This document shows, piece after piece, positions 1 through 8,451 of a DNA stretch of 64,000 bases. The stretch covers positions 1-64,000 of the forward strand of contig JARYLI010000001.1 in assembly GCA_029907715.1 (NCBI GenBank). Direction: 5' to 3'. Within the stretch, counting starts at the first letter, position 1. Every line of letters starts with the position of its first letter. This stretch comes from Methanothrix sp. (GTDB taxonomy: Archaea > Halobacteriota > Methanosarcinia > Methanotrichales > Methanotrichaceae). Made by a program: the position numbers and the translations under genes. Under the pieces are notes generated by a model. It was not told the DNA's origin. It worked only from the letters and a program-made list of their open reading frames with translations, and made no database searches.

Positions 1-1
1 G

Positions 2-124
2 CTGCTTCTTGCGGATGAGGGCAGGAGTGACAAAGAGATAGTAGATGTGCTGAAGGTTTGTGGGCTGGCAACAGGAACGAAATGCGATCCGCGCAACTGT
101 ACGGTGGAAGTTCAGCAAAGATAA
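2..124 (+). pseudogene. transposase fragment, IS630-like N-terminus
   Basis: An open frame enters from the left edge and ends with TAA at 122-124. Its first residues, LLLADEGRSDKEIVDVLKV, resemble the helix-turn-helix start of IS630-type transposases. After VLKV the sequence becomes unrelated and Cys-containing, then stops, so the DDE catalytic part is absent. I read it as an insertion-sequence remnant. The true 5' end is outside the window, and a family comparison would be needed to be sure of the IS630 assignment. Confidence 0.5.
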
Positions 125-310
125 TGCCAGAGCAAAACCCAAACGACACTACAATACGGTTAAAAATTGATGTTACGGAGCAGTAGTAATTTTAACGAGC
201 TTTAGAATACAAATACATATGATGGTTGGAGTTATTGAATCTGCCTGCCACTTCTCTGCTTTCCGATAACTATTTCCGCCAATCCACAAAAAAGAGGTTG
301 GTGATTTTCG

Positions 311-616
311 ATGCCAGAGTTTGCCACACCGTTTGCGGGCATGGCCAGCGACAGGAAGCTCACAAAACAGGAGCTTGTGAGGGCGATAAGGTATGTCATC
401 GCGGCTGAGTACGAGGCGATCCAGCTCTACACGCAGCTCGCGGAGTCAACAGATGACGATCGCGCGAGGGCTGTGCTGATCGACATCGCTGATGAGGAGG
501 TTGTGCACGCCGGCGAGTTCCTGAGGCTTCTCAAGGAGCTTGAGCCGCGCGAGGAGGAGCTGTACAAAGAGGGATACGAGGAGGTCGAGGAGATACTGGC
601 GAAGCTCAGAAAGTGA
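311..616 (+). CDS. small ferritin-like (rubrerythrin-type) protein
   Basis: A 101-residue, mostly helical protein. The N-terminus MPEFATPFAGM and the following DRKLTK.EL.RAIR helix resemble the ferritin-like proteins that occur fused to, or next to, encapsulin shells in anaerobes. Likely di-iron ligands are the Glu pair at 33/35 and an EExxH at 62-66 (EEVVH). One short domain with a single ExxH implies that a full di-iron site forms between subunits, as known for that family. The probable job is iron oxidation/storage or peroxide defence in the cytoplasm. The start has an upstream GAGGTTGGTGA. No encapsulin gene lies nearby in this window, so it may act alone or with a shell encoded elsewhere. 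Confidence 0.7.
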   Translation: MPEFATPFAGMASDRKLTKQELVRAIRYVIAAEYEAIQLYTQLAESTDDDRARAVLIDIADEEVVHAGEFLRLLKELEPREEELYKEGYEEVEEILAKLRK

Positions 617-733
617 TCATCTCATCCGGACGCCGGGTTCATGCGGGGCTCTGATCCGAGCTCAGAGCCCACTACCATCTGATCGGCTGCCGGGATCAGG
701 CGTTGAGATCGATGCTCTTTGATGATGGTGTTT

Positions 734-1777
734 ATGCGCGTCGTGAAAAGAAGCCTTCGCGGTGATGAGGGTGAGATCTCTCTGGTTGCTGAGAGCCTTG
801 ACGATCTCTGGCACCTGAAGCATCTCGTATCTCCTGGAGATCTGGTCTTTGCCACAACACAGCGCAAGATCTCCGGCGCGACGGACAAGCTCCGGCCGGA
901 GAAGGCCGAGCGGAGGACTGTGCGGCTTGGCATCGCGGTTGAGGCTGTGGAGTTCCACACATACTCAAACTGGCTCAGGATCCATGGGGTGATAAAGTCG
1001 GGGGTGGATATCGGGTCTTATCACACGCTGAACATCGAGGCCGGGTCGGAGCTCTCTATAATAAAGAGATGGCGCCCTGACGAGCTCCAGAGGATCGAGG
1101 AGGCTGTGGCAGAGTCGAACCGGCCGCGGGTCGTCCTGGCTCTCGTCGAGGAGGGCGAGGCCACAATAGGCGTCCTCCGGCAGTTCGGCGTCCAGACCGT
1201 GGCCGAGATCAGGGGAGGGAGCGGGAAAGGCTCTGGATCCAGCGTGAGAGATGATTTCCTAAAAGAGGTCGCGGATCAGATTGCGAACTCTGCTGGCGAT
1301 GATGCTTATGTTGTCCTGGCAGGCCCGGGCTTCACGAAGGAGGATCTCAGGAAGGTGATGGAGGCCAGGTACCCTGATCTCCTCAAGCGCCTCACAATGG
1401 ATGATGCATCATCCACAGGAAGGTCTGGATTCCAGGAGGTTCTGAGAAGAGGAACGGTTGACAGGATCGTCGAGGCGAGCAGGATATCGCGCGAGACCAG
1501 GCTGATGGACGATCTGATGAAGGAGATAGCGACAGATGGAAGGGCAGCTTACGGCATCAGAGAGGTCAGGGAGGCTGCGAACTACGGCGCGATCGAGACC
1601 CTGATGATCACGGACAATCTCGTGCGGAGGGGCGAGATGGAGGAGCTGATAAGAGATGTCACTGGAGGGCGCGGCAGGGTTGTGATATTCAGCTCGGAGT
1701 TCGAGCCTGGAGAGAGGCTTGAGGCCCTGGGCGGGGTCGCTGCGCTGCTGCGCTTCAGGATTCCAGGAGCATCGTGA
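734..1777 (+). CDS. pelA: mRNA surveillance protein pelota (Dom34)
   Basis: Archaeal pelota/Dom34, the eRF1-like factor that binds stalled ribosomes and promotes subunit dissociation together with aEF1A or ABCE1. The 347-residue length and the three-domain layout fit: an Sm-like N-domain (about 1-125, MRVVKRSLRGDEGEISL...), a central domain (about 130-255) and a C-terminal L30e-like domain (about 260-345, ending GGVAALLRFRIPG). The central domain lacks the GGQ peptide-release motif of eRF1, as expected. The open frame begins 15 nt earlier, but ATG 734 (MRVVKR) matches the family N-terminus. It stands alone on the plus strand and is a housekeeping gene. Confidence 0.93.
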   Translation: MRVVKRSLRGDEGEISLVAESLDDLWHLKHLVSPGDLVFATTQRKISGATDKLRPEKAERRTVRLGIAVEAVEFHTYSNWLRIHGVIKSGVDIGSYHTLNIEAGSELSIIKRWRPDELQRIEEAVAESNRPRVVLALVEEGEATIGVLRQFGVQTVAEIRGGSGKGSGSSVRDDFLKEVADQIANSAGDDAYVVLAGPGFTKEDLRKVMEARYPDLLKRLTMDDASSTGRSGFQEVLRRGTVDRIVEASRISRETRLMDDLMKEIATDGRAAYGIREVREAANYGAIETLMITDNLVRRGEMEELIRDVTGGRGRVVIFSSEFEPGERLEALGGVAALLRFRIPGAS

Positions 1778-1944
1778 GTGCAAATCTGGGGTTCGGATAT
1801 GCTGCGAGGTTCGATTATACTTGCTGCATTTGGCAAAGTTCGAGGTGCAATCTGGCATCCATCTCTGATCATGCATCTCAGTGCGAGATCTTCGGATGTC
1901 CTGTGCTCTGCTGGGGCGCTTCCGGCGTCGTTTCAATCAACAGA

Positions 1945-2006
1945 TTAAAATAGGAGATTCACAGAAAAGATAACAGTTTCAGTCTGTATCGAATTTGGAT
2001 GGAGGG
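1945..2006 (+). promoter_or_regulatory. promoter and RBS of the secreted-protein gene
   Basis: A TATA-like TTAAAATA at 1945-1952 lies in an A-rich stretch and predicts a transcript start near 1975. A strong ribosome site GGAGGG at 2001-2006 sits 6 nt before TTG 2013, and this decides the start of the downstream gene. Confidence 0.45.
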
Positions 2007-2012
2007 AAAGAT

Positions 2013-3038
2013 TTGAAGAGAGTCATACTGCTGCTTGCAGTTATGGTTATTATAGGGATGTCCTCAGTGCACGCCAAATATGGGCTTTCTACGGATTTAC
2101 AGCCAGAGGGTTATAAGTACCCAGGGGAGAAGGGCGGATATCCCAACGAGGTCGCAGAGAAGAACGTGACCTTCAACTTCGAGCAGGACGTCCAGGGCAG
2201 CGGCTACTTCATGACATACAGGTATGCCAAGGCCGGCGCGCTCGCCTTCAAGGACTACGTCCATGGCTCGGGCTCCATAGACAACGAGTTCGTGATGTTC
2301 ACGCAGGAGCTCGATAAGAACACGCACCCGATAGATGCCGACTGGGTCGACGAGAACGTCTCGTGCATCTCCGTGAAGGAGGACAACGTGATGGTCTACT
2401 CGCCGTACCAGTTCGCGATCGGCGCGGGCTACTACGCTGTGAACCCGCTCGTCTTCGACTCGCTGCTCAAGGAGAAGACCTGGATAAAGAACTACCGCGC
2501 AGGAACCTCGATGCACCATGAGGTCGAGTACGCTCACGGCATAGACAAGGAGCTTGAGGTCCTTGCGAAGGAGAAGTACTTCCACCAGTACGATCCGGTG
2601 TACGAGGGAGTGGGCTACACACAGATGAAGATCAACGAGCATGTCGACAACGGCAAGGTCCACTTCGGAGTGCTCCAGGCATCTTCAGATTACACAGCGA
2701 ATGCGGCCGTGCCAGCATATCCAGGCACTGCACTGACCAGCAGCGCCCTGAGCGATATACGGGCTTACAAGAACCCGGCGATAGAGATCGATGAGGACTA
2801 CTTCGGTACATACGACATAACCAAGAACATGACACTGAACGTGCCGTACAAGCTCACCCAGAAGAGCGAGGACTGGCTCCCGTGCTGCTCTGGCGGCTGG
2901 GCTGATATTCCGGCTGGACTGAAGAAGGGCTTCGGCTCGAGCGCTGAGGGCATATTCGACTGCTCCTGCCTCGCGAAGGCAAGGGCCGGAATGTACGGGC
3001 CGACTGATGTGAACCCGCCATTCAAGGCGTGGGCTTAG
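2013..3038 (+). CDS. abundant secreted glycoprotein, sheath/surface-protein candidate
   Basis: About 341 residues from TTG 2013. The N-terminus KRVILLLAVMVIIGMSSVHA is a Sec signal peptide with cleavage expected after VHA. The mature chain is polar, Tyr-rich and without a membrane anchor. It has three N-glycosylation sequons (NVT, NVS, NMT) and six cysteines, most near the C-terminus (CC...C.C). From about 2150 to 3030 the codons are strikingly uniform (AAC, GAC, TTC, GAG, CTC preferred), more so than in neighbouring genes, which points to very high expression. A perfect hairpin plus T-rich tract follows the stop. I do not recognise a characterised family. Because Methanothrix filaments sit in a tubular protein sheath, a sheath or S-layer-like structural role is a reasonable inference, not proven. 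Confidence 0.6.
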   Translation: MKRVILLLAVMVIIGMSSVHAKYGLSTDLQPEGYKYPGEKGGYPNEVAEKNVTFNFEQDVQGSGYFMTYRYAKAGALAFKDYVHGSGSIDNEFVMFTQELDKNTHPIDADWVDENVSCISVKEDNVMVYSPYQFAIGAGYYAVNPLVFDSLLKEKTWIKNYRAGTSMHHEVEYAHGIDKELEVLAKEKYFHQYDPVYEGVGYTQMKINEHVDNGKVHFGVLQASSDYTANAAVPAYPGTALTSSALSDIRAYKNPAIEIDEDYFGTYDITKNMTLNVPYKLTQKSEDWLPCCSGGWADIPAGLKKGFGSSAEGIFDCSCLAKARAGMYGPTDVNPPFKAWA

Positions 3039-3072
3039 ATAGGGATCCATCCCTATCCTTTCTGTTTTATTC
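3038..3072 (+). terminator. hairpin terminator after the secreted-protein gene
   Basis: GATAGGGAT and ATCCCTATC form a perfect 9-bp stem with a CC loop (3038-3057), starting on the last base of the TAG stop and followed by a T-rich stretch to 3072. Such strong intrinsic-like hairpins are unusual in this window and fit a highly transcribed gene. Confidence 0.6.
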
Positions 3073-3140
3073 TGAGCAGCCGTCTGCCGTTTCTCCTCCG
3101 GATTATCAGCACAAGGCTTTTTGCTTCTCCAATCAATTAA

Positions 3141-3791
3141 ATGCAGATGCGCTTCGAGGAATGGGATAGGATATACAAGAGGATCCTTGCCGACTTCAGC
3201 TTCTCCAGATCCAGGGATGAGGAGGCGGCGCGCGTTCTCTCCTCTCTTCTCGATTCCATCGATCAGATCACGCTGGACGAGCTCAAGGATGCTGTTCGCG
3301 GCAGGGATGTGGTGGTGTGCGGCAACGCTCCCCGCCTGAGAGATGAGATCGGAGGAATAACTCCCTCGGATGTTGTCGTGGCAGCAGACGGCGCCACATC
3401 AGTGCTTCTTGAGCATGATGTGATCCCAGACATCATAGTGACAGATCTGGATGGATGCATTCCGGACATCATCGATGCCAATCGCAGGGGATCTGCGGTC
3501 GTGGTGCATGCGCACGGGGATAACATCGATAAGCTGAAGGAGCACGTGCCGCATCTCAGGCGTGTCCTGGGAACGACGCAGGCATCGCCGCTGGAGAACG
3601 TCCACAACTTCGGAGGGTTCACAGACGGCGACAGGGCCGTGTTTCTCGCACTCGAGTTCATGCCCAAAAGCATCAGACTGATCGGGTTCGATTTTGATGA
3701 TGAGAACGTCACGCCCAGAAAGTCCAAGAAGCTCAGATGGGCGAAGGTGCTCCTTGAGATCGCGCTCGGACCCAGATGCACAGATCCCTGA
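3141..3791 (+). CDS. mptE: 6-hydroxymethyl-7,8-dihydropterin pyrophosphokinase, MptE type
   Basis: Archaeal MptE-like enzyme (DUF115/COG1634). It transfers pyrophosphate from ATP to 6-hydroxymethyl-7,8-dihydropterin in the tetrahydromethanopterin (or folate) pathway. The 216-residue length is normal. Family segments are visible: [34 protein letters not shown] (Asp-rich catalytic loop), [29 protein letters not shown] and IGFDFD. It carries the archaeal fold and not the bacterial FolK fold. ATG 3141 follows TCAATTAA with no clear ribosome site, so translation from a short or absent leader is likely. It lies 61 bp upstream of aspS on the same strand. Confidence 0.9.
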   Translation: MQMRFEEWDRIYKRILADFSFSRSRDEEAARVLSSLLDSIDQITLDELKDAVRGRDVVVCGNAPRLRDEIGGITPSDVVVAADGATSVLLEHDVIPDIIVTDLDGCIPDIIDANRRGSAVVVHAHGDNIDKLKEHVPHLRRVLGTTQASPLENVHNFGGFTDGDRAVFLALEFMPKSIRLIGFDFDDENVTPRKSKKLRWAKVLLEIALGPRCTDP

Positions 3792-3852
3792 GCATCAACG
3801 ATTCCGGACTGCTTTTATACCCGGAGCCAATCTTTCGAAGGGTGAGATTCCA

Positions 3853-5157
3853 TTGATTCTCAGAACTCATTATTCCGGTGAGATACGTCCGGAGATGGAC
3901 GGATCAGAGGTCACGCTGGCAGGACATGTCCACGAGATCAGGGATCTTGGTGGAATATGCTTTCTCGTTCTCAGAGACAGGGAGGGGCTCGCGCAGGTGA
4001 CGGTTCTCACAAAGAGGGCTGACCGAAAGCTGGTGGAGACTGTGCGCGGCGTGAGCAGGGAGAGTGTGGTTCTGGTTCGCGGCAGGGTCAAGGCAGAGCC
4101 GAAGGCGCCGAACGGCTTCGAGATCCTCCCTGAGGCTGTGGAGGTGCTCTCGAGAGCGGATTCGCCCCTGCCCCTCGATCCCACGGGTAAGGTCGGCGCG
4201 GAGCTCGACACCAGGCTGGATGCGAGGTTTCTGGACCTGAGAAGACCCGCATCGATGGCCGTCTTCAAGATAGAGTCCGCTGTTATGAGAAGCCTGAGGA
4301 ACACATTCTATGAGAACGGATTCATCGAGGTCTGCACGCCAAAGATCGTGGCGACCGCGACTGAGGGAGGCACAGCTCTCTTCCCGATAAGCTACTTCGA
4401 GAGGGAGGCGTTCCTGAACCAGAGCCCGCAGCTCTACAAGCAGATGCTGATGGCCACGGGCCTCGACAGGGTCTTCGAGATAGGGCCGATATTCAGGGCT
4501 GAGGAGCATGACACAAGGAGACATCTGAACGAGGCGATATCTGTGGATATAGAGATGAGCTATGCGGATCACGAGGATGTGATGTCGCTCCTGGAGAACG
4601 CTGTCTCCTCGGCTTACAGATACGTCTTGGAGAGCTGCGATAAGGAGCTACAAATTCTGGGCGTTGAGCTTGATGTCCCGAAGACTCCGTTCAGGAGGAT
4701 CACATACACAGAGGCACTCGAGATGGCCAGCGAATCCGGAAAGAAAAGCATGGAGTGGGGTGATGATATAGATACTGAGACCGAGCACTACCTGGGATCT
4801 GTGATCGGAGAGCATTACTTCCTGACGGACTGGCCGAGCTCTGTGAAGCCATACTACACACAGCCATATGATGATAAACCTGAGATCTGCAAGGGTTTCG
4901 ACCTCATGCATCCCACGATGGAGCTTGCGAGCGGTGCGCAGCGCGTGCATGATTACGATCTCCTAGTCAGCAGAATAAAGGAGAAGGGTCTGAACCCGGA
5001 GAGCTTCGAGTTCTACCTCAAGCCGTTCAGGTACGGAATGCCGCCACATGCAGGCTGGGGGCTGGGGCTGGCGCGTCTCGTCCAGACCATGCTCGGGCTT
5101 GAGAACATCAGGGATGCGGTGCTCTTTCCAAGAGATCGGAGGAGACTGGTCCCCTGA
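3853..5157 (+). CDS. aspS: aspartyl-tRNA synthetase, non-discriminating (Asx) type
   Basis: Class II archaeal/eukaryal-type AspRS, 434 residues from TTG 3853, which follows a GGTGAG ribosome site and gives the family start ([10 protein letters not shown]). An OB-fold anticodon domain (about 1-105) precedes the catalytic domain, with motif 2 around [14 protein letters not shown] and motif 3 GWGLGLARL near the C-terminus, ending [10 protein letters not shown]. The OB-fold carries His at residue 27 (GHVHE) and Pro in KAPNG near 86. From memory of the literature, the discriminating Thermococcus enzyme has Trp26 and Lys85 at these sites, while His and Pro mark non-discriminating enzymes. The enzyme should therefore charge both tRNA-Asp and tRNA-Asn, with amidation by an Asp/Glu-tRNA amidotransferase not seen here. 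Confidence 0.93.
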   Translation: MILRTHYSGEIRPEMDGSEVTLAGHVHEIRDLGGICFLVLRDREGLAQVTVLTKRADRKLVETVRGVSRESVVLVRGRVKAEPKAPNGFEILPEAVEVLSRADSPLPLDPTGKVGAELDTRLDARFLDLRRPASMAVFKIESAVMRSLRNTFYENGFIEVCTPKIVATATEGGTALFPISYFEREAFLNQSPQLYKQMLMATGLDRVFEIGPIFRAEEHDTRRHLNEAISVDIEMSYADHEDVMSLLENAVSSAYRYVLESCDKELQILGVELDVPKTPFRRITYTEALEMASESGKKSMEWGDDIDTETEHYLGSVIGEHYFLTDWPSSVKPYYTQPYDDKPEICKGFDLMHPTMELASGAQRVHDYDLLVSRIKEKGLNPESFEFYLKPFRYGMPPHAGWGLGLARLVQTMLGLENIRDAVLFPRDRRRLVP

Positions 5158-5169
5158 TAAAAGGAACAT

Positions 5170-5280
5170 GCTCAATACGTTGAGGTAAATTGCCCTCTTG
5201 GCGGATTCTGGATGAACAACTATGCCCGATGATAGCGGCTTCACTTGATCAGTAACTCAAGTACGCTCACGATATTGAGC
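5170..5280 (+). repeat. element A, copy 1 (intact, 111 bp, inverted ends)
   Basis: A 111-bp repeat. Its ends GCTCAATACGTTGAG and CTCACGATATTGAGC are imperfect inverted repeats of each other. A second copy in the same orientation lies at 8171-8410, split by a MITE. No coding frame is convincing inside. The copies flank the pstB-phoU-phoU segment. Confidence 0.7.
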
Positions 5281-5540
5281 AAATACGATAAAAGCTCTCT
5301 CTTCGTTTCCGGGCATGAGCGAATTGCATCTCAAAACCGCGCGCCCCTGAGGCATTGCAGGTGGAAATGCATTTGCTGCGGTTTTGAGACCACATCGCTC
5401 CCGTATCCTGCGGTCCATTCTGTGCGTCTGATTGCTCCTCGCTGAGAATACCAGATCGGTGGTGTTTGTGTTGTTTACGCTCAGGCGTGATCCGGTCCTC
5501 GCAGCATCTCTTCCAGTGGCCGGCATTCCGAACCGGCGAA
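5281..5540. other. intergenic stretch with a 12-bp inverted repeat
   Basis: No gene is visible between element A and the pstB promoter. The only structure is TCTCAAAACCGC (5329-5340) paired with GCGGTTTTGAGA (5378-5389), a perfect 12-bp stem around a 37-nt loop. It could be a small MITE, a protein-binding site or an RNA hairpin. The sequence alone does not tell which. Confidence 0.45.
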
Positions 5541-5589
5541 AATATAAATAGATCCCGGAAGCCCAGTATCTTCATTTAACACAGGAGAT
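5541..5589 (+). promoter_or_regulatory. pstB promoter (TATA) and leader
   Basis: AATATAAATA at 5541-5550 is a good archaeal TATA box and predicts transcription from about 5570. AGGAGAT at 5583-5589 precedes ATG 5596, and a second ribosome site AGGAGGT at 5649-5655 precedes TTG 5662, so two starts for pstB are possible. Confidence 0.5.
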
Positions 5590-5661
5590 CACCGGATGTC
5601 CCATGCGGTCAGCGTGCCTGTCCCGCTCAGCATGAACCGTGGGCGGCAGGAGGTATCTTGC

Positions 5662-6405
5662 TTGTTCAAGATAGAGTCGAGGAACCTATCGCTCTGGTAC
5701 GGGAATAAGCAGGCTCTGAAGAACATAACCCTGGGGATTCCTGAGAACAAAATAACGGCTCTCATAGGCCCATCGGGATGCGGAAAATCTACGTTTATCA
5801 GATGCATCAACAGGATGAACGATCTCATATCAGGCGTCAGGATCGAGGGAGAGATCCTGTACGATGGGAAGAACATCTACGATAAGGACATGGATGTCGT
5901 CTCTCTCCGAAAGAAGATAGGCATGGTCTTCCAGAAGCCAAACCCCTTCCCGATGTCGATCTACGATAACGTTGCATACGGCCCGAGGATTCATGGATAC
6001 AGGAACATCGACAGGATCGTGGAGCAGAGCCTGAAGGACGCCGCGCTCTGGGAGGAGGTAGAGGACAGGCTAGATCAGCCGGCCATGGGTCTGAGCGGTG
6101 GGCAGCAGCAGAGGCTCTGCATAGCAAGGGCGCTGGCCATGAGACCTGAGGTCCTGCTCTTCGACGAGCCATGCAGCGCTCTCGATCCAATATCGACAGC
6201 ACGCATAGAGGGGCTCATGGAATCGCTCAGAGGAAGATACACACAGATCATAGTGACGCACAACATGCAGCAGGCTGCGAGGGTCTCTGATTACACCGCA
6301 TACTTCTACATGGGGGAGATGATAGAGTTCGGGGAGACGAAGCAGATCTTCGAGAATCCCAGGGAGAGGAGCACAGAGGATTACATCACTGGAAGGTTTG
6401 GTTAG
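5662..6405 (+). CDS. pstB: phosphate ABC transporter ATP-binding protein PstB
   Basis: ATPase of the high-affinity phosphate importer, a peripheral membrane protein working with PstA/PstC. Walker A is GPSGCGKST, the Q-loop [10 protein letters not shown] is typical of PstB, the signature is LSGGQQQR, Walker B is [12 protein letters not shown] and the switch His is VTHN. From TTG 5662 (after AGGAGGT) the protein has 247 residues, the usual PstB length. ATG 5596 with its own AGGAGAT would add 22 unconserved residues. The usual partners pstS, pstC and pstA are not present. Instead a TATA-driven transcript begins directly at pstB and continues into two PhoU genes, pointing to a regulatory unit or to transporter subunits encoded elsewhere. 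Confidence 0.92.
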   Translation: MFKIESRNLSLWYGNKQALKNITLGIPENKITALIGPSGCGKSTFIRCINRMNDLISGVRIEGEILYDGKNIYDKDMDVVSLRKKIGMVFQKPNPFPMSIYDNVAYGPRIHGYRNIDRIVEQSLKDAALWEEVEDRLDQPAMGLSGGQQQRLCIARALAMRPEVLLFDEPCSALDPISTARIEGLMESLRGRYTQIIVTHNMQQAARVSDYTAYFYMGEMIEFGETKQIFENPRERSTEDYITGRFG

Positions 6406-6421
6406 CTTTGGGGTGGGGGTT

Positions 6422-7081
6422 TTGAGTCCGTACAGGGAGAAGTACCACAGAGATCTGAACGCGCTCAGGACGATGACGAAGGAGCTCTCAGATCTCGTCT
6501 CCTCCTCGATAGAGAGATCTGTGGAGGCGCTCTGCAGGAACGATGCCATCCTGGCCAGGGAGGTCGTTCAGGGCGACTACGCGGTTGACGATCTGAGCGT
6601 GAAGCTGGAGAGCAAGTGCATGGAGCTCCTGGCCCTTCAGCAGCCAATGGCGAAGGACCTGAGGATGATAATCGGCATACTTAAGATCGGGATAGATCTC
6701 GAGCGCGCAGGAGATCTCGCCGTGGACATAGCCAGGGCCGTGATCCAGACAAAGGACAGGGATCATATAGAGAAGCCAGACGGCCTCTCGAGGATGGCAC
6801 GCATCGCGGTTGAGATGCTGTCAGGGGCGATGGAGGCTCTCGAGAGGGGTGATCCAGAGATGGCGAGGAATGTGACGAGGCATGATTACGAGATCGATTC
6901 TCTCTACGTAAAGGTGCGTGACGCGCTGATGATGATGACGGCTGAGAACATGAGCCTCATGGACCGGACGATTCCAATGCTCATGGTGAACAGGCACCTC
7001 GAGAGGATCGGGGATCACATCTGCAACATCTGCGAGTCCATAGTTTATATGATCGAAGGGAAGAGAGAGCATCTGAATTAA
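6422..7081 (+). CDS. phoU: phosphate regulator PhoU (two-repeat)
   Basis: PhoU-family protein of about 219 residues made of two three-helix repeats, each with the metal-binding ExxxD signature: LKIGIDLERAGDLAVDIA in repeat 1 and NRHLERIGDHICNICES in repeat 2. PhoU dampens phosphate uptake by contacting PstB and a sensor kinase and binds metal clusters. It follows pstB by 16 bp from TTG 6422, or overlaps the pstB stop if TTG 6398 is used. The purine-rich GGGGTGGGGGT favours 6422. It is co-transcribed with pstB and the next PhoU-like gene. No phosphate-sensing histidine kinase lies next to it. Confidence 0.88.
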   Translation: MSPYREKYHRDLNALRTMTKELSDLVSSSIERSVEALCRNDAILAREVVQGDYAVDDLSVKLESKCMELLALQQPMAKDLRMIIGILKIGIDLERAGDLAVDIARAVIQTKDRDHIEKPDGLSRMARIAVEMLSGAMEALERGDPEMARNVTRHDYEIDSLYVKVRDALMMMTAENMSLMDRTIPMLMVNRHLERIGDHICNICESIVYMIEGKREHLN

Positions 7082-7090
7082 GAGATCTAC

Positions 7091-8098
7091 ATGGAGACGA
7101 GAAAGGTTCAGAGGACCGGGAAATCGACGTTCATAGTCTCACTCCCCAAGGGCTGGGCGGTGAGAAACGGCATAAAGCCCGGATCCATAGTGTACATCAC
7201 ACAGGGGGATAGCGGGGATCTCATACTCTCACCTCAGCGGACGAGCCAGAATCTGAAGGTGAAGCTTGACATCGGGGAGAAGTCGGGAGAGGCGCTGATC
7301 AGGGACATCATCGGATGTTATCTGTCAGGGTACAGAACGATCGAGGTGGTCTCCACCTACATGACGCCGGAGCAGAAGAGGGACATACATCAGATCGTGA
7401 GCAAGCTGATCGGTCCCGAGATACTGGAGGAGACCGGTAACAAGGTTCTCATCCAGGATCTTTTGAACTCTGAGGAGCTCCAGTCAGACAGGGCTCTCAG
7501 GCGGCTCAGGACCGTCGTGAGGTCGATGATACAGGATGCGATCGACTCTCTGATAGGGATGAAGAAGAGCCTCGCAGAGGATGTCATACAGCGCGACGAT
7601 GATGTGGATCGCCTCAATCTTCTTGTATCGCGCCAGTTCACCGAGATGCTCAGGACCGGCGCGCTCTCGCAGAGCTCTCTAGACGTCATCACGGCCTTCA
7701 ACTACGCGCTCGCTGCATCCAACCTGGAGAGGATCGCAGATCACGCACACACCATAGCAGCTCTGGTGATCGAGCACAGCACGCCTGTCCCTGAGGACAT
7801 GGCAGTTGAGCTCTCGAGGATCTCCGCGATCATTGGCGGTCTCATAGATGAGGCCATATCAGCACTGCTAAACAGAAACACAGAGACAGCTAACTCGATA
7901 ATAGAGCGGACGAAGGAGATACGCAGGGAGGCGATGAGGAACCTGGAACCCATCATATCCAGCTCATCGGCGGAGAACCAGGAGGAGATCATGATGAGAA
8001 TGGTGGTATCAAGCAGCATCGCGAGATTCCTGGATCACATAAAGAACATCGGCGAGTTCACCATCAATATGACACACGCCCAGCTTCACAACCATTGA
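7091..8098 (+). CDS. AbrB/MazE-domain plus PhoU-domain phosphate regulator
   Basis: A 335-residue archaeal architecture: an N-terminal SpoVT/AbrB swapped-hairpin DNA-binding domain (about 1-45: RKVQRTGKSTFIVSLPKGW, IKPGS.VYI), then two PhoU-type helical repeats (about 110-335), with the ExxxD motif in NLERIADHAHTI and a related segment near LDHIKNIGEFTINM. AbrB fused to PhoU is widespread in archaea and is thought to act as a transcriptional regulator of phosphate uptake. It lies 9 bp after phoU, so the three genes form one operon. The second repeat has weaker ligands, so it may bind metal with one repeat only. Confidence 0.85.
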   Translation: METRKVQRTGKSTFIVSLPKGWAVRNGIKPGSIVYITQGDSGDLILSPQRTSQNLKVKLDIGEKSGEALIRDIIGCYLSGYRTIEVVSTYMTPEQKRDIHQIVSKLIGPEILEETGNKVLIQDLLNSEELQSDRALRRLRTVVRSMIQDAIDSLIGMKKSLAEDVIQRDDDVDRLNLLVSRQFTEMLRTGALSQSSLDVITAFNYALAASNLERIADHAHTIAALVIEHSTPVPEDMAVELSRISAIIGGLIDEAISALLNRNTETANSIIERTKEIRREAMRNLEPIISSSSAENQEEIMMRMVVSSSIARFLDHIKNIGEFTINMTHAQLHNH

Positions 8099-8170
8099 TC
8101 TGCCCTGGCGTTTTATCCGGCCGCGATACCCTGAGCAAAGCTGGCGCAGATGATGGCATCCGCCGAATAT

Positions 8171-8410
8171 GCCCAATGCGTTGAGGTAAATTGCCCCTAT
8201 TGGCATATTTCTGGATGAACGACTGTGCCATAGGGACTTCACTTGATCGGTAACTCAAGCGCTCTTATGTATTCAGCAACTTGAAGGACATGCAGGCTGG
8301 TTGCTGAATGAACTCATTCGCTCGCCACGAGCGCACAGCGTGACTGGTGCCTCTTCGGGCAAGTTATCAGATGGATAAGAGCGAACTCAAGTACGCTCAC
8401 GATATTGAGC
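8171..8410 (+). repeat. element A, copy 2, interrupted by a MITE
   Basis: Same element and orientation as 5170-5280. The left part runs 8171-8259 and the right part resumes at 8384 after the inserted MITE. The 8-bp AACTCAAG is present on both sides of the insertion and once in copy 1, so copy 1 shows the unoccupied target. Confidence 0.75.
8260..8383 (+). mobile_element. MITE-like element, copy 1 (124 bp)
   Basis: Begins CGCTCTTATG and ends ATAAGAGCG. It is flanked by direct 8-bp duplications AACTCAAG (8252-8259 and 8384-8391). An internal inverted repeat ATTCAGCAAC/GTTGCTGAAT lies near the left end. No open frame, so non-autonomous. Confidence 0.85.
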
Positions 8411-8451
8411 AAATACCATCCAACCATCGCAGCCCTTCAGCTGGCAGGTTG

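Noticed and set aside
2097-2663. Long minus-strand open frame inside the secreted-protein gene
   Set aside because: It mirrors the extreme GC-ending codon bias of the real gene; the composition (Val/Leu/Arg/His) is that of a shadow frame and no family resemblance is seen.
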